Counted from the first letter of the stretch, positions 53,220 through 63,214 are shown. The stretch is 64,000 bases of DNA from Actinoplanes sp. DH11 (GCF_020873875.1 NZ_JAHWGU010000009.1:62001-126000); one strand, 5' to 3'. Made by a program: numbers and translations. The notes: generated by a model not told the origin, from the letters alone.

Positions 53220-54177
53220 CCTCTACGGCCCGCTCGACCCCGCGCCCGACGCGGGATACGTCGACGCGCCGCCCCGCATGGGTTTCTTCACCGACACCAG
53301 CGTGTGCATCGGCTGCAAGGCGTGCGAGGTGGCCTGCAAGGAGTGGAACGGCGTCCCCGACGACGGGTTCAACCTGCTCGGCCACTCGTACGACAACACC
53401 GGCGGGCTGAGCGCCAACTCGTGGCGGGCCGTGGCCTTCATCGAGCAGCCGGCGGTCGTCCCGGCCGGCCCGGTCGACGCCTTGGCGGAGGCGGCGGCCG
53501 GTCGCTCCGACGCCCTCGCCGAGGCCGGTTGCGGCGGCGCCGGCACGACCCGGGAGCCGGAGTTCCTCGGCATGCCCGGCACCGACCTGCCGGGCCGCAC
53601 CCCGGACGCGCCGCGCACCGACTTCCGCTGGCTGATGATGTCCAACGTGTGCAAGCACTGCACCCACGCCGGCTGCCTGGACGTCTGCCCCACCGGCGCC
53701 CTGTTCCGCACCGAGTTCGGGACCGTCGTCGTGCAGGAGGACGTCTGCAACGGCTGCGGCTACTGCATCCCCGCCTGCCCGTACGGCGTCATCGACCAGC
53801 GTAAGGACGACGGCCGCGCGTGGAAGTGCACGCTCTGCTACGACCGGATCGGTGACGGGCTCACCCCGGCGTGCGCGCAGGCCTGCCCCACCCAGTCCAT
53901 CCAGTACGGCGAACTCGACGAGCTGCGCGCCCGCGCCGCCGAACGCGTGGAGAAACTCAAGGACCAGGGCGCCCGCCTCTACGGCCACGACCCGGACGAC
54001 GGCGTCGGCGGTGACGGCGCGTTCTTCCTGCTCCTCGACGAGCCGGAGGTCTACGGCCTGCCGCCGGACCCGATCGTGGCCACCCGCGACCTGCCGGCGA
54101 TGTGGAAGCGGGCAGGATTGGCCGGACTGGCGATGGCCGCCGCCGTGGCCGTCTCGTTCCTGGGAGGGCGACGATGA
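53206..54177 (+). CDS. fdhB: Formate dehydrogenase iron-sulfur subunit (FdhB)
   Basis: A 323-residue electron-transfer subunit with four ferredoxin-type clusters: CIGCKACEVACKEWNG (near 36-50), CKHCTHAGCLDVCPTGA (about 150-165), CNGCGYCIPACPYGV and CTLCYDRIGDGLTPACAQACP. Between the first and second lies a variable Gly/Ala insertion (VDALAEAAAGRSDALAEAGCGG). The C-terminus has one membrane segment (AGLAGLAMAAAVAVSFLGG) that anchors it next to FdhC. It starts inside the fdhA 3' end and its stop overlaps the fdhC start. Confidence 0.95.
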   Translation: MGANSLYGPLDPAPDAGYVDAPPRMGFFTDTSVCIGCKACEVACKEWNGVPDDGFNLLGHSYDNTGGLSANSWRAVAFIEQPAVVPAGPVDALAEAAAGRSDALAEAGCGGAGTTREPEFLGMPGTDLPGRTPDAPRTDFRWLMMSNVCKHCTHAGCLDVCPTGALFRTEFGTVVVQEDVCNGCGYCIPACPYGVIDQRKDDGRAWKCTLCYDRIGDGLTPACAQACPTQSIQYGELDELRARAAERVEKLKDQGARLYGHDPDDGVGGDGAFFLLLDEPEVYGLPPDPIVATRDLPAMWKRAGLAGLAMAAAVAVSFLGGRR

Positions 54178-55121
54178 AGGACCGGCCGATGGTGCCCCGG
54201 GCGGACTTCCGCTCCTATTACGGCCGGCCCATCGTCCGTCCCGCCGTCTGGCACCACGACATCGCCGCCTACCTGTTCACCGGTGGCCTCGCCGCCGGTT
54301 CCGCGATGCTGGCCGCGGGCGGCGACGCCACCGGCCGTCCCGCGCTGCGCCGGGCCGGCCGGGTCACCGCGCTGGGGGCTCTGGTCGCGAGCACCTACTT
54401 CCTCGTCAACGACCTGGGCCGGCCGGAACGCTTCCACCACATGCTGCGGGTCGCGAAACCGACCTCGCCGATGTCGATGGGCACCTGGATCCTCAGCGGG
54501 TTCGGTGCGTTCGCCGGCGCCGCCGCGGTCGCCGAGGCCGCCCCGCTGCTGCCGCGTCCGCTGGGCCGGTTGCTGGGGCCGGTCGGCACCGCCGGCCAGT
54601 ACGCGGCGGCCGTCACCGCGCCCGCGCTGGCCACCTACACCGCGGTCCTGCTCGCCGACACCGCCACCCCGAGCTGGCACGCCGCGTACCCGGAGCTGCC
54701 GTTCGTCTTCGCCGGCAGCGCCCTGGCCAGCGGCGCCGGCGTCGGCCTGATCGCCGCGCCGCCGCGGGAGAGCGCGCCGGCCCGCCGGATGGCCGTGCTC
54801 GGCGCGGCCATGGAGCTCTACGGCGCGCACCGGGTGGAGACGAGCAAGGGCATCCTCAGCGAGCCGTACACCCAGGGCCGCCCGGGCAAGCTGCTCCGCG
54901 CCGGCCGGACCCTGACCGCCCTCGGCACCGCGGGCGCCCTGCTGGGCCGGCGCAGCCGCGTCGTCTCCGCCCTCTCCGGTGCCGCCCTGCTGGCCGCCTC
55001 CCTGGCGACCCGGTTCGGCATCTTCGAAGGCGGCATCGCGTCGGCCGAGGACCCGAAATACACCGTCGTCCCGCAACGCGAACGTCTGGCGCAGCGACAG
55101 CAGCAGCACAAGCAGGGATGA
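54174..55121 (+). CDS. fdhC: Formate dehydrogenase membrane subunit (NrfD-like)
   Basis: A 315-residue protein with about eight membrane segments (AAYLFTGGLAAGSAMLAAGG, VTALGALVASTYFLVNDLG, MGTWILSGFGAFAGAAAVAE, LVATYTAVLLADT and others). The pattern RPxxFHHMLRVAKPTSPMSMGTW is that of NrfD/PsrC-type quinone-interacting subunits, which here replace the cytochrome b FdnI type. It should pass electrons to the menaquinone pool. ATG 54174 overlaps the fdhB stop (ATGA). The 67 bases after the stop hold a few short GGCTGCCGGCTG repeats. Confidence 0.9.
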   Translation: MKDRPMVPRADFRSYYGRPIVRPAVWHHDIAAYLFTGGLAAGSAMLAAGGDATGRPALRRAGRVTALGALVASTYFLVNDLGRPERFHHMLRVAKPTSPMSMGTWILSGFGAFAGAAAVAEAAPLLPRPLGRLLGPVGTAGQYAAAVTAPALATYTAVLLADTATPSWHAAYPELPFVFAGSALASGAGVGLIAAPPRESAPARRMAVLGAAMELYGAHRVETSKGILSEPYTQGRPGKLLRAGRTLTALGTAGALLGRRSRVVSALSGAALLAASLATRFGIFEGGIASAEDPKYTVVPQRERLAQRQQQHKQG

Positions 55122-55188
55122 GGCTGCCGGCTGCCGGCTGGCGCTCGGCTGACGGCTGGCGGCAGCCGGCGAGCCGGGGCCTGAACGC

Positions 55189-56142
55189 TCAGCTGGAGCC
55201 GCGTACGGTCAGCGTGGTCGGCAACCGGCCCGGCGCCGGCCGGTCCGGGTCGAGCAGCTGCTCGACCGCGGCCGCCGCCTCGTCCTCCACCGGCATGTAG
55301 ACCGACGACAGGTCCGCCGCCACCGCCAGCGCACTGCCGTCGAACCCGACCACCGCGACGTCGTCCGGCACTCGCCGGCCCGCCTCCCGCAGCGCCCGCA
55401 GCACGCCCATCGCGGTCACGTCGCAGGCCGCGAACACCGCGTCCAGCCCTGGTTCGCGGGCCAGCAGCTCCCGCGTGGCCGCGTAGGCCCGCGCCTGGGT
55501 GAAATCCCCACCCGCGGCCGTCACGGACTGCCCGGCCGCGGCCGCCAGCCTCAGGAAACCGGCCTTGCGCTCGTCGGCGCACGGCGTGGGCGGCCCGAAC
55601 ACCGCACCGATCCGCCGCCGGCCGGTGGTCACCAGGTGGGTGGCGGCCTGGTACCCGCCGCTGTCGTTGTCCGGGGCCACGAACGTCACCCCGGGCGCGG
55701 AACGGCCCAGCGAGACGGTCCGCCCGCGCCGCGCGTACGCCGCACTCACCGCCCCCGGCATGTTGATCAGCAGCCGGCCGAACGGCGGGTCCTCGTCGCC
55801 GGCCGGCGGCACCGGCACCTGGCGCACCTGCAGAGCCAGGTCACCGAGCGCCCGCATCGCCCCGGTCAGGGCCCGCCCGTAGAACGGTTTGGTGCTCAAC
55901 GCGTCCGGGTCGGGGTCCACGATCAGCACCTCGACGTGCTCCCGGCCGGTCGTGCCGGTGCCGGTTGCCAGGGCCCGGGCCACGGCGTGCGGTTCGAAGC
56001 CGAGCCGGGCCGCGACGGCCCGCACGTGGTCGCGCATCTCGGGCGAGGTGCCGTACCTGCCGTTCATCGCCCGCGACGCGGTGGCCCGGGACACCCCGGC
56101 CACCCGGGCGACGTCGGCGAGGGTGGGACGCCGGTTCTCCAT
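55189..56142 (-). CDS. LacI family regulator
   Basis: A 317-residue LacI/GalR-type regulator: PTLADVARVAGVSRATASRAMNGRYGTSPEMRDHVRAVAARLGF (HTH), then a periplasmic-binding-like core with TFVAPDNDSGGYQAATHLVTTGRRRIGAVFGPPTP and FAACDVTAMGVLRALREAGRRVPDDVAVVGFDGS. ATG 56142 gives the standard N-terminus (MENRRPTLADVARVAG). It lies between fdhC and a DinB gene; its inducer is probably a sugar, so a link to formate metabolism is unlikely to be direct. Confidence 0.9.
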   Translation of the reverse strand: MENRRPTLADVARVAGVSRATASRAMNGRYGTSPEMRDHVRAVAARLGFEPHAVARALATGTGTTGREHVEVLIVDPDPDALSTKPFYGRALTGAMRALGDLALQVRQVPVPPAGDEDPPFGRLLINMPGAVSAAYARRGRTVSLGRSAPGVTFVAPDNDSGGYQAATHLVTTGRRRIGAVFGPPTPCADERKAGFLRLAAAAGQSVTAAGGDFTQARAYAATRELLAREPGLDAVFAACDVTAMGVLRALREAGRRVPDDVAVVGFDGSALAVAADLSSVYMPVEDEAAAAVEQLLDPDRPAPGRLPTTLTVRGSS

Positions 56143-56161
56143 GCCCGCCACGATATCGACA

Positions 56162-56749
56162 TCAGTCACGGAATTGGCAGGCCACACGGACCAGCCGCTC
56201 ATAGTGGCCGGACCACGCCGCCGAATCCCAGTCCGGCAGGTTGCTGACCGCCGGCCGCACCCCGGCCGACCCGTCGGCGAGTTCCCGCACCAGGTCGGCG
56301 TGCCCGGCGTGCCGGTGCGTCTCGGCGACCACGTGCACCAGGATCCGGTGCAGCGACACCACCTGCCGGTCCGCGCCCCACCACGGCACCCGGCCGGCGG
56401 CGTCCAGGTCCAGCGCCTCGATCGTGGCGTCCGAGTGCGCCCATACCCGGCGGTAGAGCGCGACGATGCCCGCCCGGGACTCGTCGGCGGTGGCCCACAT
56501 GTCGGCGTTGGGTTCGGCGTCCTGCGCCATCCACGGCAGCGGCTCGGGGAAGGGACGGCCGAACACCTCACCGAAATACCCGGACTCGACGCCGGCCGCG
56601 TGCTTCACCAGGCCCAGCAGGTTGGTGCCGGTGGGCACCAGGGGGCGGCGGACGTCGTACTCGCTGAGCCCGTCCAGCTTCCACACAAGCGCGTCGCGGC
56701 CCTCCTGCAGGTAGCGCCGCAGGTCGGACTTGGGATCGAAAGCAGTCAT
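56162..56749 (-). CDS. DinB family protein (DUF664-like)
   Basis: The 195-residue protein reads DLRRYLQEGRDALVWKLDGLSEYDVRRPLVPTGTNLLGLVKHAAGVESGYFGEVFGRP and VVSLHRILVHVVAETHRHAGHADLVREL. The three histidine positions (KHAAG, LVHVVAET, HAGHADLV) are the metal-binding set of DinB/YfiT four-helix bundles. They work in thiol-dependent (bacillithiol/mycothiol) transferase-like or stress reactions. ATG 56749 is preferred over GTG 56758. It is transcribed away from a palindromic element at 56818. Confidence 0.8.
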   Translation of the reverse strand: MTAFDPKSDLRRYLQEGRDALVWKLDGLSEYDVRRPLVPTGTNLLGLVKHAAGVESGYFGEVFGRPFPEPLPWMAQDAEPNADMWATADESRAGIVALYRRVWAHSDATIEALDLDAAGRVPWWGADRQVVSLHRILVHVVAETHRHAGHADLVRELADGSAGVRPAVSNLPDWDSAAWSGHYERLVRVACQFRD

Positions 56750-56817
56750 GGTCAGCACGGTAGCCCCGCCGACGCCCTCCGCGCGGTGCCGGTCCGAGAT
56801 GCGCGGTGCCGAACCGG

Positions 56818-56898
56818 GATGTTGATCTGCTGGCGCTACGAAATCGCTGTGATCATGGGGTTGAAACCGCGATTTCGCATCGCTAGCAGATCAACATC
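56818..56898. repeat. 81-bp imperfect palindromic element
   Basis: GATGTTGATCTGCT (56818-56831) and AGCAGATCAACATC (56885-56898) are exact 14-base arms. Inside, the pairs GGCG/CGCT-like and GAAATCG (56840-56846) with CGATTTC (56870-56876) extend the pairing, leaving a centre of about 24 bases. The element is AT-richer than its surroundings and lies between DinB and a minus-strand unknown gene. It may be a MITE-like element or a large terminator. Confidence 0.7.
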
Positions 56899-56929
56899 TC
56901 GGCGCGGGTGCACCGCAGCGGATCATGGC

Positions 56930-57343
56930 CTACCGCCCGAACCATTTGCGGGTACGCGTCAACACGCCGGGGCCGGGCTGCGGGCGGTCGAACTGCTCGA
57001 TCTCCGTCTTCCACTGCTGCACCAGGGTGTCCGCCTCGGCGCGGCTCCGGGTCCACCGGCACTGGAACCTGTCGTTCTCCGCTTCCAGCACATAGGCCAC
57101 CACCGGCCACCGCCCGGTGGCCGCGCGAGCCGGCCAGACGAACGCGGTCGCCAGCAGCGAGGCGGTCCAGGACGCCAGCCACCAGCCGAAGACCGGCAGC
57201 ACCACGAGCACGAACGGCCCCTCGGCCACACTGATCACCTCGAGTGGCGCCGAGCTGGGACGCCAGGCCAGGCGGCGCCGCCCGACACGCCAGCGCGCGG
57301 AGTCCTCTGATCCGGAACGGCCACTCACCACCACGTGGCACAT
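56930..57343 (-). CDS. Small membrane protein of unknown function, 137 residues
   Basis: An N-terminal basic tail (SEDSARWRVGRRRLAWRPSS) precedes one or two membrane segments (ISVAEGPFVLVVLPVFGWWLASWTASLLATAFVWPA) and a cytoplasmic domain with CRWTRSRAEADTLVQQWKTEIEQFD. ATG 57343 used; a GTG at 57235 would remove the tail. No family recognised. It lies just 40 bases upstream of the selD 3' end, on the same strand, so it is transcribed after selD. Confidence 0.6.
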   Translation of the reverse strand: MCHVVVSGRSGSEDSARWRVGRRRLAWRPSSAPLEVISVAEGPFVLVVLPVFGWWLASWTASLLATAFVWPARAATGRWPVVAYVLEAENDRFQCRWTRSRAEADTLVQQWKTEIEQFDRPQPGPGVLTRTRKWFGR

Positions 57344-57383
57344 TGTGCGTCACCCTCGCAGGCGCGGCACCGGCGGTACCGGG

Positions 57384-58400
57384 TCAGCGGACCTCGACGG
57401 TCACACCGTCCCGGCGTGGGAGCAGTTCGCCGATCACCGGGTGGCCGGGCACCTCGCCGGCCACCAGCAGGCCGCCGGAGGTCTGCGCGTCGGCGAGCAG
57501 CAGCAACTCGTCCTCGGCGCGTCCGCCGGTGTCGGCGTGCGGGCGCACCCAGTCCAGGTTGCGCCGGGTGCCGCCGCTGACGTACCCGTCGGCCAGGGCC
57601 TGCCGGGCGCCGTCCAGGTAGGGCACCGCCGCGGCGTCGATCCGGGCGGTCACCCCGCTGGCCCGGGCCAGTTTGTGCAGGTGACCGAGCAGACCGAAAC
57701 CGGTCACGTCGGTGGCGCAGGTGACGCCGGCCTTCAGGGCCGCCTCGGCGGCGTCCCGGTTCAGTCGCGTCATCGCGTCCACGGCCTGCGGGAAGACCTC
57801 GCCGGTGGACTTGTGGCGGGAGTTCAGCACGCCGACGCCGAGCGGTTTGGTCAGGGTCAGCGGGATGCCGGGGCGGCCGGCGTCGTTGCGCATCAGCCGT
57901 TCCGGGTCGGCGATGCCGGTGACCGCCATGCCGTACTTGGGTTCCGGGTCGTCGACGCTGTGCCCGCCGGCCACGTGGCAGCCGGCTTCCCGGGCGACGT
58001 CCAGGCCGCCGCGCAGCACCTCGGCCGCCAGTTCCATCGGCAGCTTCTCCCGGGGCCAGCCCAGCAGGTTCACGGCCACGACCGGGGTGCCGCCCATGGC
58101 GTAGACGTCGGAGAGGGCGTTGGCGGCGGCGATGCGACCCCAGGTGTACGGGTCGTCGACCACCGGCGTGAAGAAGTCGGCGGTGGCCACGATCGCGGTG
58201 CCGCCACTGATCCGCACCACTGCCGCGTCGTCGCCGTCGTCGAGACCGACCAGCAGCTCGCCGGGACCCTGCGGCACCTCGGTGCCGACCAGGCCGGCGA
58301 CCACCGTCTCCAGCTCGCCGGGTGGGATCTTGCAGGCACAGCCGCCGCCGTGCGCGTACTGGGTCAGCCTGATCTGTGTCACCGCCGCACTGTCGCACAT
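57384..58400 (-). CDS. selD: Selenophosphate synthase (SelD)
   Basis: A 338-residue selenide water dikinase with TQYAHGGGCACKIPPGELE at the N-terminus: C21 and K24 are the catalytic pair; the enzyme has Cys, not Sec, at this position. Further ATP-binding features are TADFFTPVVDDPYTWGRIAAANALSDVYAMGG and GGHSVDDPEPKYGMAVTG. It makes selenophosphate from selenide and ATP for SelA. ATG 58400 was used; a GTG at 58382 is an alternative with no clear ribosome site. The gene is divergent from selC-selA-selB, with a repeat-rich gap of 159 bases between them. Confidence 0.95.
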   Translation of the reverse strand: MCDSAAVTQIRLTQYAHGGGCACKIPPGELETVVAGLVGTEVPQGPGELLVGLDDGDDAAVVRISGGTAIVATADFFTPVVDDPYTWGRIAAANALSDVYAMGGTPVVAVNLLGWPREKLPMELAAEVLRGGLDVAREAGCHVAGGHSVDDPEPKYGMAVTGIADPERLMRNDAGRPGIPLTLTKPLGVGVLNSRHKSTGEVFPQAVDAMTRLNRDAAEAALKAGVTCATDVTGFGLLGHLHKLARASGVTARIDAAAVPYLDGARQALADGYVSGGTRRNLDWVRPHADTGGRAEDELLLLADAQTSGGLLVAGEVPGHPVIGELLPRRDGVTVEVR

Positions 58401-58422
58401 GTCCGGCCGGTGTGCTCGGCGG

Positions 58423-58515
58423 CCGACAGGCGACGCGGACCGCGACAGGCGACAGGCGACAGGAGGCAGGCGGCAGGCGGCACGGACCGCGGCCTGCGAC
58501 AGGCGACGCGGACCT
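58423..58515. repeat. GACAGGC-rich tandem repeats
   Basis: A run of short units such as GACAGGCGACGCGGACC occurs at about 58425-58442 and 58498-58514, with several GACAGGC and GGCAGGC copies between. It lies between selD and selC. It does not form an obvious hairpin. Confidence 0.65.
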
Positions 58516-58559
58516 GACCCGGCGCGCACGTCCCGGCGGCGCCGGATACGGTGATCGGT

Positions 58560-58655
58560 GGAGGCGTTCAGGTAGCTGGTGCTCCTCGCGGTCTTCAAAA
58601 CCGACGTGACCCGGCATCCGGGTCAGGCGGGTTCGATTCCCGTCCGCCTCCGCCA
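58560..58655 (+). tRNA. selC: tRNA-Sec (UCA anticodon)
   Basis: A 96-base tRNA with encoded CCA end (58653-58655). The acceptor stem is GGAGGCG/CGCCTCC (7 bp). The T stem can form 6 bp (with GCGGG/CCCGT plus one G-C pair), giving 13 stacked pairs in total. The anticodon loop CTTCAAA holds TCA at 58595-58597, and the long variable arm is a perfect 8-bp stem TGACCCGG/CCGGGTCA with a CAT loop. The D stem shows a bulged T (AGGTAGC with GCTCCT). The long variable arm and UCA anticodon identify tRNA-Sec. It ends 25 bases before selA. Confidence 0.95.
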
Positions 58656-58680
58656 GCACACCCGGCAGGAGGCGCGCGTC

Positions 58681-59961
<1,281 letters not shown>

Positions 59962-59963
59962 GC

Positions 59964-61712
59964 GTGCACGTCGTCGCCACCGCCGGGCACGTCGACCACG
60001 GCAAGTCCACCCTGGTCCGGGCGCTCACCGGGATGGAACCGGACCGCTGGGCCGAGGAACGCCGCCGCGGCATGACGATCGACCTCGGGTTCGCCTGGAC
60101 GGACCTGGCGCCGGACACCACCGTGGCGTTCGTGGACGTGCCCGGCCACGAGCGCTTCGTGCCCAACATGCTCGCCGGCGTCGGCCCGGTGCCGGCCGCG
60201 ATGATCGTGGTGGCCGCCGACGAGGGCTGGATGCCGCAGTCCGCCGAGCACCTGGCCGCGCTGCACGCCATGGACGTCCGGCACGGCCTGCTCGTGGTCA
60301 CCCGCGCCGACCTGGCCGACCCGGGGCCGGCCGTCGCCGCCGCGTCCGCCGAGATCGCCGCGACGTCGCTGGGTGCCGTGGAGACGGTCGCGGTGAGCGC
60401 GGTCACCGGGGCCGGCCTGCCGCGGCTGCGGGAGGAGCTGTGCCGGCTGGCCGGCCGTCTCCCGGCGCCGGACACCGGTGCGCCGGTCCGGTTCTGGGTC
60501 GACCGGGCCTTCACGATCCGCGGCGCGGGAACCGTCGTGACGGGCACCCTCGGCGCCGGCCGGATCGCGGTGGGCGACGAGCTGACCCTGGCCGGCATGC
60601 GGGCCCCGGTCGTGGTCCGCGGACTTCAGGCCCTCGGACGCCCGGTGCCGGCGGCCGAGGCCGTCGCCCGGGTCGCGGTCAACCTGCGCGGTGTCGATCT
60701 GGCCGCCGTGGGCCGCGGTACCGCCCTGCTCACCCCGGGCCGGTTCCGGCTCACCGACCTGATCGATGTCCGGGTGCACGGCGACGCGGCGAAGGACCTG
60801 CCCGCCATGATCACCCTGCACGTCGGCTCGGCAGCGGTCCCGGTGCGGACCCGGCCGCTCGGCGCGGACACGGTGCGGCTGCGCCTGAGCCGGCCGCTGC
60901 CGCTGCGCATCGGGGACCGGGCGTTGCTGCGGGACCCGGGCCGGCATCACGTGGCGGGCGGCGTGACCGTTCTGGACGTGGCGCCACCGGGGCTGGGCCG
61001 GCGCGGTGCGGCCGCCCGGCGGGCGGCGGAGCTGGCCGGGATCGACGTCGCCGACCTGGCGTCGGAGTTGCGCCGGCGCCGGCTGATCACCAGCAGCGAG
61101 CTCGCCGCGATGGGCGTGCCGGTGGCGGACGCCCGGCCGGTCGTGGGGGAGTGGCTGGCTGATCCGGATCACTGGGCGGGGCTGCGCCGGCGCACGGCCG
61201 ACATCGTCACCGACCACGTCGCGAAGAATCCGATCGAGTCCGGTGTCCCGCTGGAAGCCCTGCGTCACCTGCTGGGCCTGCCCGACCGTGCCCTGGTCGA
61301 GGCCCTCGTCGAGCCGCCGCTGACGGTGGTGGACGGCCGGGTGACGACCGGTGCCCGGCAGGCACCGGAGTTCCTGGTCACCGCGATCACCGCGGCCTTC
61401 GCCGGCGACAACCCGTTCGCCGCTCCCGAGGCCCATCGCCTGACCGAGCTGGGCCTGGGGCCGAAACAGCTCGCCGCGGCGGTGCGGGCCGGCTTGGCCG
61501 TCCGGGTGGCGGACCAGGTGATCCTGCCGCCCGACGCGCCCGAGCGGGCCGGACGGGTCCTGGGCGACCTTCCGCAGCCGTTCACCCTGAGCCAGGCCAG
61601 GAAGGCTCTCGGCACCACCCGCCGGGTGGCCGTCCCGCTGCTGGAACTGCTGGACCGCACCGGGATCACCCGCCGGTTGCCCGACGACACCCGGGTGACA
61701 TCCCGCCGATGA
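59964..61712 (+). CDS. selB: Selenocysteine-specific elongation factor (SelB)
   Basis: A 582-residue GTPase: G1 GHVDHGKS (8-15), switch region GMTIDLGFAW, G3 DVPGHERF (from 58), G4-like TRAD (from 113), followed by domains II and III (GAGTVVTGTLGAGRIAVGD) and C-terminal winged helices (about 380-582) that bind the SECIS hairpin. GTG start. It carries selenocysteyl-tRNA to the ribosome at the SECIS of fdhA. Slightly shorter than the E. coli protein (614). Confidence 0.95.
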   Translation: MHVVATAGHVDHGKSTLVRALTGMEPDRWAEERRRGMTIDLGFAWTDLAPDTTVAFVDVPGHERFVPNMLAGVGPVPAAMIVVAADEGWMPQSAEHLAALHAMDVRHGLLVVTRADLADPGPAVAAASAEIAATSLGAVETVAVSAVTGAGLPRLREELCRLAGRLPAPDTGAPVRFWVDRAFTIRGAGTVVTGTLGAGRIAVGDELTLAGMRAPVVVRGLQALGRPVPAAEAVARVAVNLRGVDLAAVGRGTALLTPGRFRLTDLIDVRVHGDAAKDLPAMITLHVGSAAVPVRTRPLGADTVRLRLSRPLPLRIGDRALLRDPGRHHVAGGVTVLDVAPPGLGRRGAAARRAAELAGIDVADLASELRRRRLITSSELAAMGVPVADARPVVGEWLADPDHWAGLRRRTADIVTDHVAKNPIESGVPLEALRHLLGLPDRALVEALVEPPLTVVDGRVTTGARQAPEFLVTAITAAFAGDNPFAAPEAHRLTELGLGPKQLAAAVRAGLAVRVADQVILPPDAPERAGRVLGDLPQPFTLSQARKALGTTRRVAVPLLELLDRTGITRRLPDDTRVTSRR

Positions 61713-61836
61713 AACGCCGGCGCACCAACCCCGCAACCCGGATCACGTGGGTTCTCGGCTACCTCAACGGCCGGTAGGGCTCACTCTCTGCGGGGCCTGG
61801 TCGCACCGACCCCCCTGCCGCAGGCGGGGGCGAAGG

Positions 61837-62451
61837 TCACCGCACCGCGGGCAGCGTCATCGTCGGCGCGTTGCGGGCGTGCTCGGCGGTCCACCGCGAC
61901 GCCACCCGGAACACGTCGTGCTCGGTGATCTCGTGGTCGGCGCCGTGCTGGGCGGCGTGCTTCTCCGCCCGCATGACCAGGCGGATCACGTCGGACACCG
62001 CGCCCGGGTGCTCCCGGCACAGCCGGACCGCGACGCGCAGCTGCCGGTCGGTGACCACGGCGACGTACTCGCGCATCCCGGCCTGCCACGCCTTCGGGTG
62101 CACCAGGTACCCGGCGGGCAGGTTGCCCGGTCCGCCGATCGGGTCCAGGATCGACAGGCGGTTGACGCGCACCGGTGACTGGCTGACCGCCACGTAGCCG
62201 AGACCGGCCGCGGCGAGGCCCACCACGATGCCGAACGCGAGCAGCGGGTTGCCGGTGCCGGCGCCGACGATCAGCCCGAGGACGGCGAGCACCAGGCCGC
62301 CGGCCACCAGCACGGGACTGCCGCCGCCGTCGTCGGCAGCGCCGCGGTAGGCGTCGTCGACGCATTTGTCCATGACGCTGTCGAGCAACTCGTCCTGAGG
62401 TCGCCAGCGGTCGTCACGCATCGGCACACCACGTGCTGAGGCCTGGTTCAT
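61837..62451 (-). CDS. Unknown membrane protein, 204 residues
   Basis: Two close membrane segments (SPVLVAGGLVLAVLGLIVGAGTGNPLLAFGIVVGLAAAGLGYVAVSQSP, about 45-90) are followed by a soluble part with LSILDPIGGPGNLPAGYLVHPKAWQAGMREYVAVVTDRQLRVAVRL and a C-terminal helix EITEHDVFRVASRWTAEHARNAP. No family recognised. ATG 62451 follows GGAAAGGAATCCCCCG (GGAAAGG at the usual distance). It is upstream of nothing on its strand and lies convergent to selB with a 124-base gap that holds a possible GC hairpin near 61811-61829. Confidence 0.6.
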   Translation of the reverse strand: MNQASARGVPMRDDRWRPQDELLDSVMDKCVDDAYRGAADDGGGSPVLVAGGLVLAVLGLIVGAGTGNPLLAFGIVVGLAAAGLGYVAVSQSPVRVNRLSILDPIGGPGNLPAGYLVHPKAWQAGMREYVAVVTDRQLRVAVRLCREHPGAVSDVIRLVMRAEKHAAQHGADHEITEHDVFRVASRWTAEHARNAPTMTLPAVR

Positions 62452-62524
62452 CGGGGGATTCCTTTCCGTCCGCAACGGCCTCGCAGATCGGCCGCCGGGC
62501 GCCGGACTGAAGGAATCCCAGGCG

Positions 62525-63214
62525 TCAGGCGAGCAGTGATTCGCGCATCTGTTTGCCGGGGTTCCACTGCCCGACGAACCGGCTGATCGCCGGGTCCAGC
62601 ACATCGACGCTGGCGTTGCTGCGCATCTGCTCGCGCACCGGCGGCGGCAGCGGCGGCGGGTCGGACATCGCGGCCCGGATCTCGGTGGCCGTGGTGATCA
62701 GACCGGCGGCCAGGGTGGCGCCGTGCACGTCGACCAGCACCCGGCCGTACTGCCAGCCGGCGACGGTCAGGTCCAGCAGCTCGAACACGTGGGTGAGCAG
62801 CGGGTCGGGGTCGACGGCCCGGACGGTGGCCGGCGCCTGCGCGCCCACCGCCGTGACGGCAGCGGTGACCTGCACGTAGGGGTGCAGGGGCTGCTCGAAC
62901 AGCGGCGAGCGCAGCCGTTTGCCGGCGTTCTTCCACAGCGTCCGGTAGTTGGTCCGGTCGGCCACCAGGCCCAGCCCGGCCGCCTGCACCACCACCGAGG
63001 CGTGGGCGCCGTCGGCGAACTCGCGCAGGATCTCGGCGGCCACCATGACCCCGTCGGTGCCCTCGAGCAGCCGGCCGACCTCGGCGGCCTGCTCGGCGAA
63101 CGGGGTGGTGAACTCCGCTCCGAAACGTTGCCGCACTTGGTCCGCCAGCTCCCGCTGCCGGGCGGGATCGTGCTGGACCTGCCGCTTACGCAGCCCGAGC
63201 CGGAACCACCGCAT
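62525..63214 (-). CDS. Unknown protein, 229 residues
   Basis: The soluble protein begins MRWFRLGLRKRQVQHDPARQRELADQVRQRFGAEFTTPF and has helical, slightly hydrophobic parts (GVMVAAEILREFADGAHASVVVQAAGLGLVADRTNYRTLWKNAGKRLRSPLF; VFELLDLTVAGWQYGRVLVDVHGATLAAGLITTATEI). No membrane segment or catalytic motif. Its 3' end is 73 bases upstream of the membrane-protein gene start on the same strand, so they may be co-transcribed. No family known to me. Confidence 0.6.
   Translation of the reverse strand: MRWFRLGLRKRQVQHDPARQRELADQVRQRFGAEFTTPFAEQAAEVGRLLEGTDGVMVAAEILREFADGAHASVVVQAAGLGLVADRTNYRTLWKNAGKRLRSPLFEQPLHPYVQVTAAVTAVGAQAPATVRAVDPDPLLTHVFELLDLTVAGWQYGRVLVDVHGATLAAGLITTATEIRAAMSDPPPLPPPVREQMRSNASVDVLDPAISRFVGQWNPGKQMRESLLA

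Noticed and set aside
58560-58655. tRNA as integration site of a mobile element
   Set aside because: No integrase gene or duplicated tRNA end was seen on either side.
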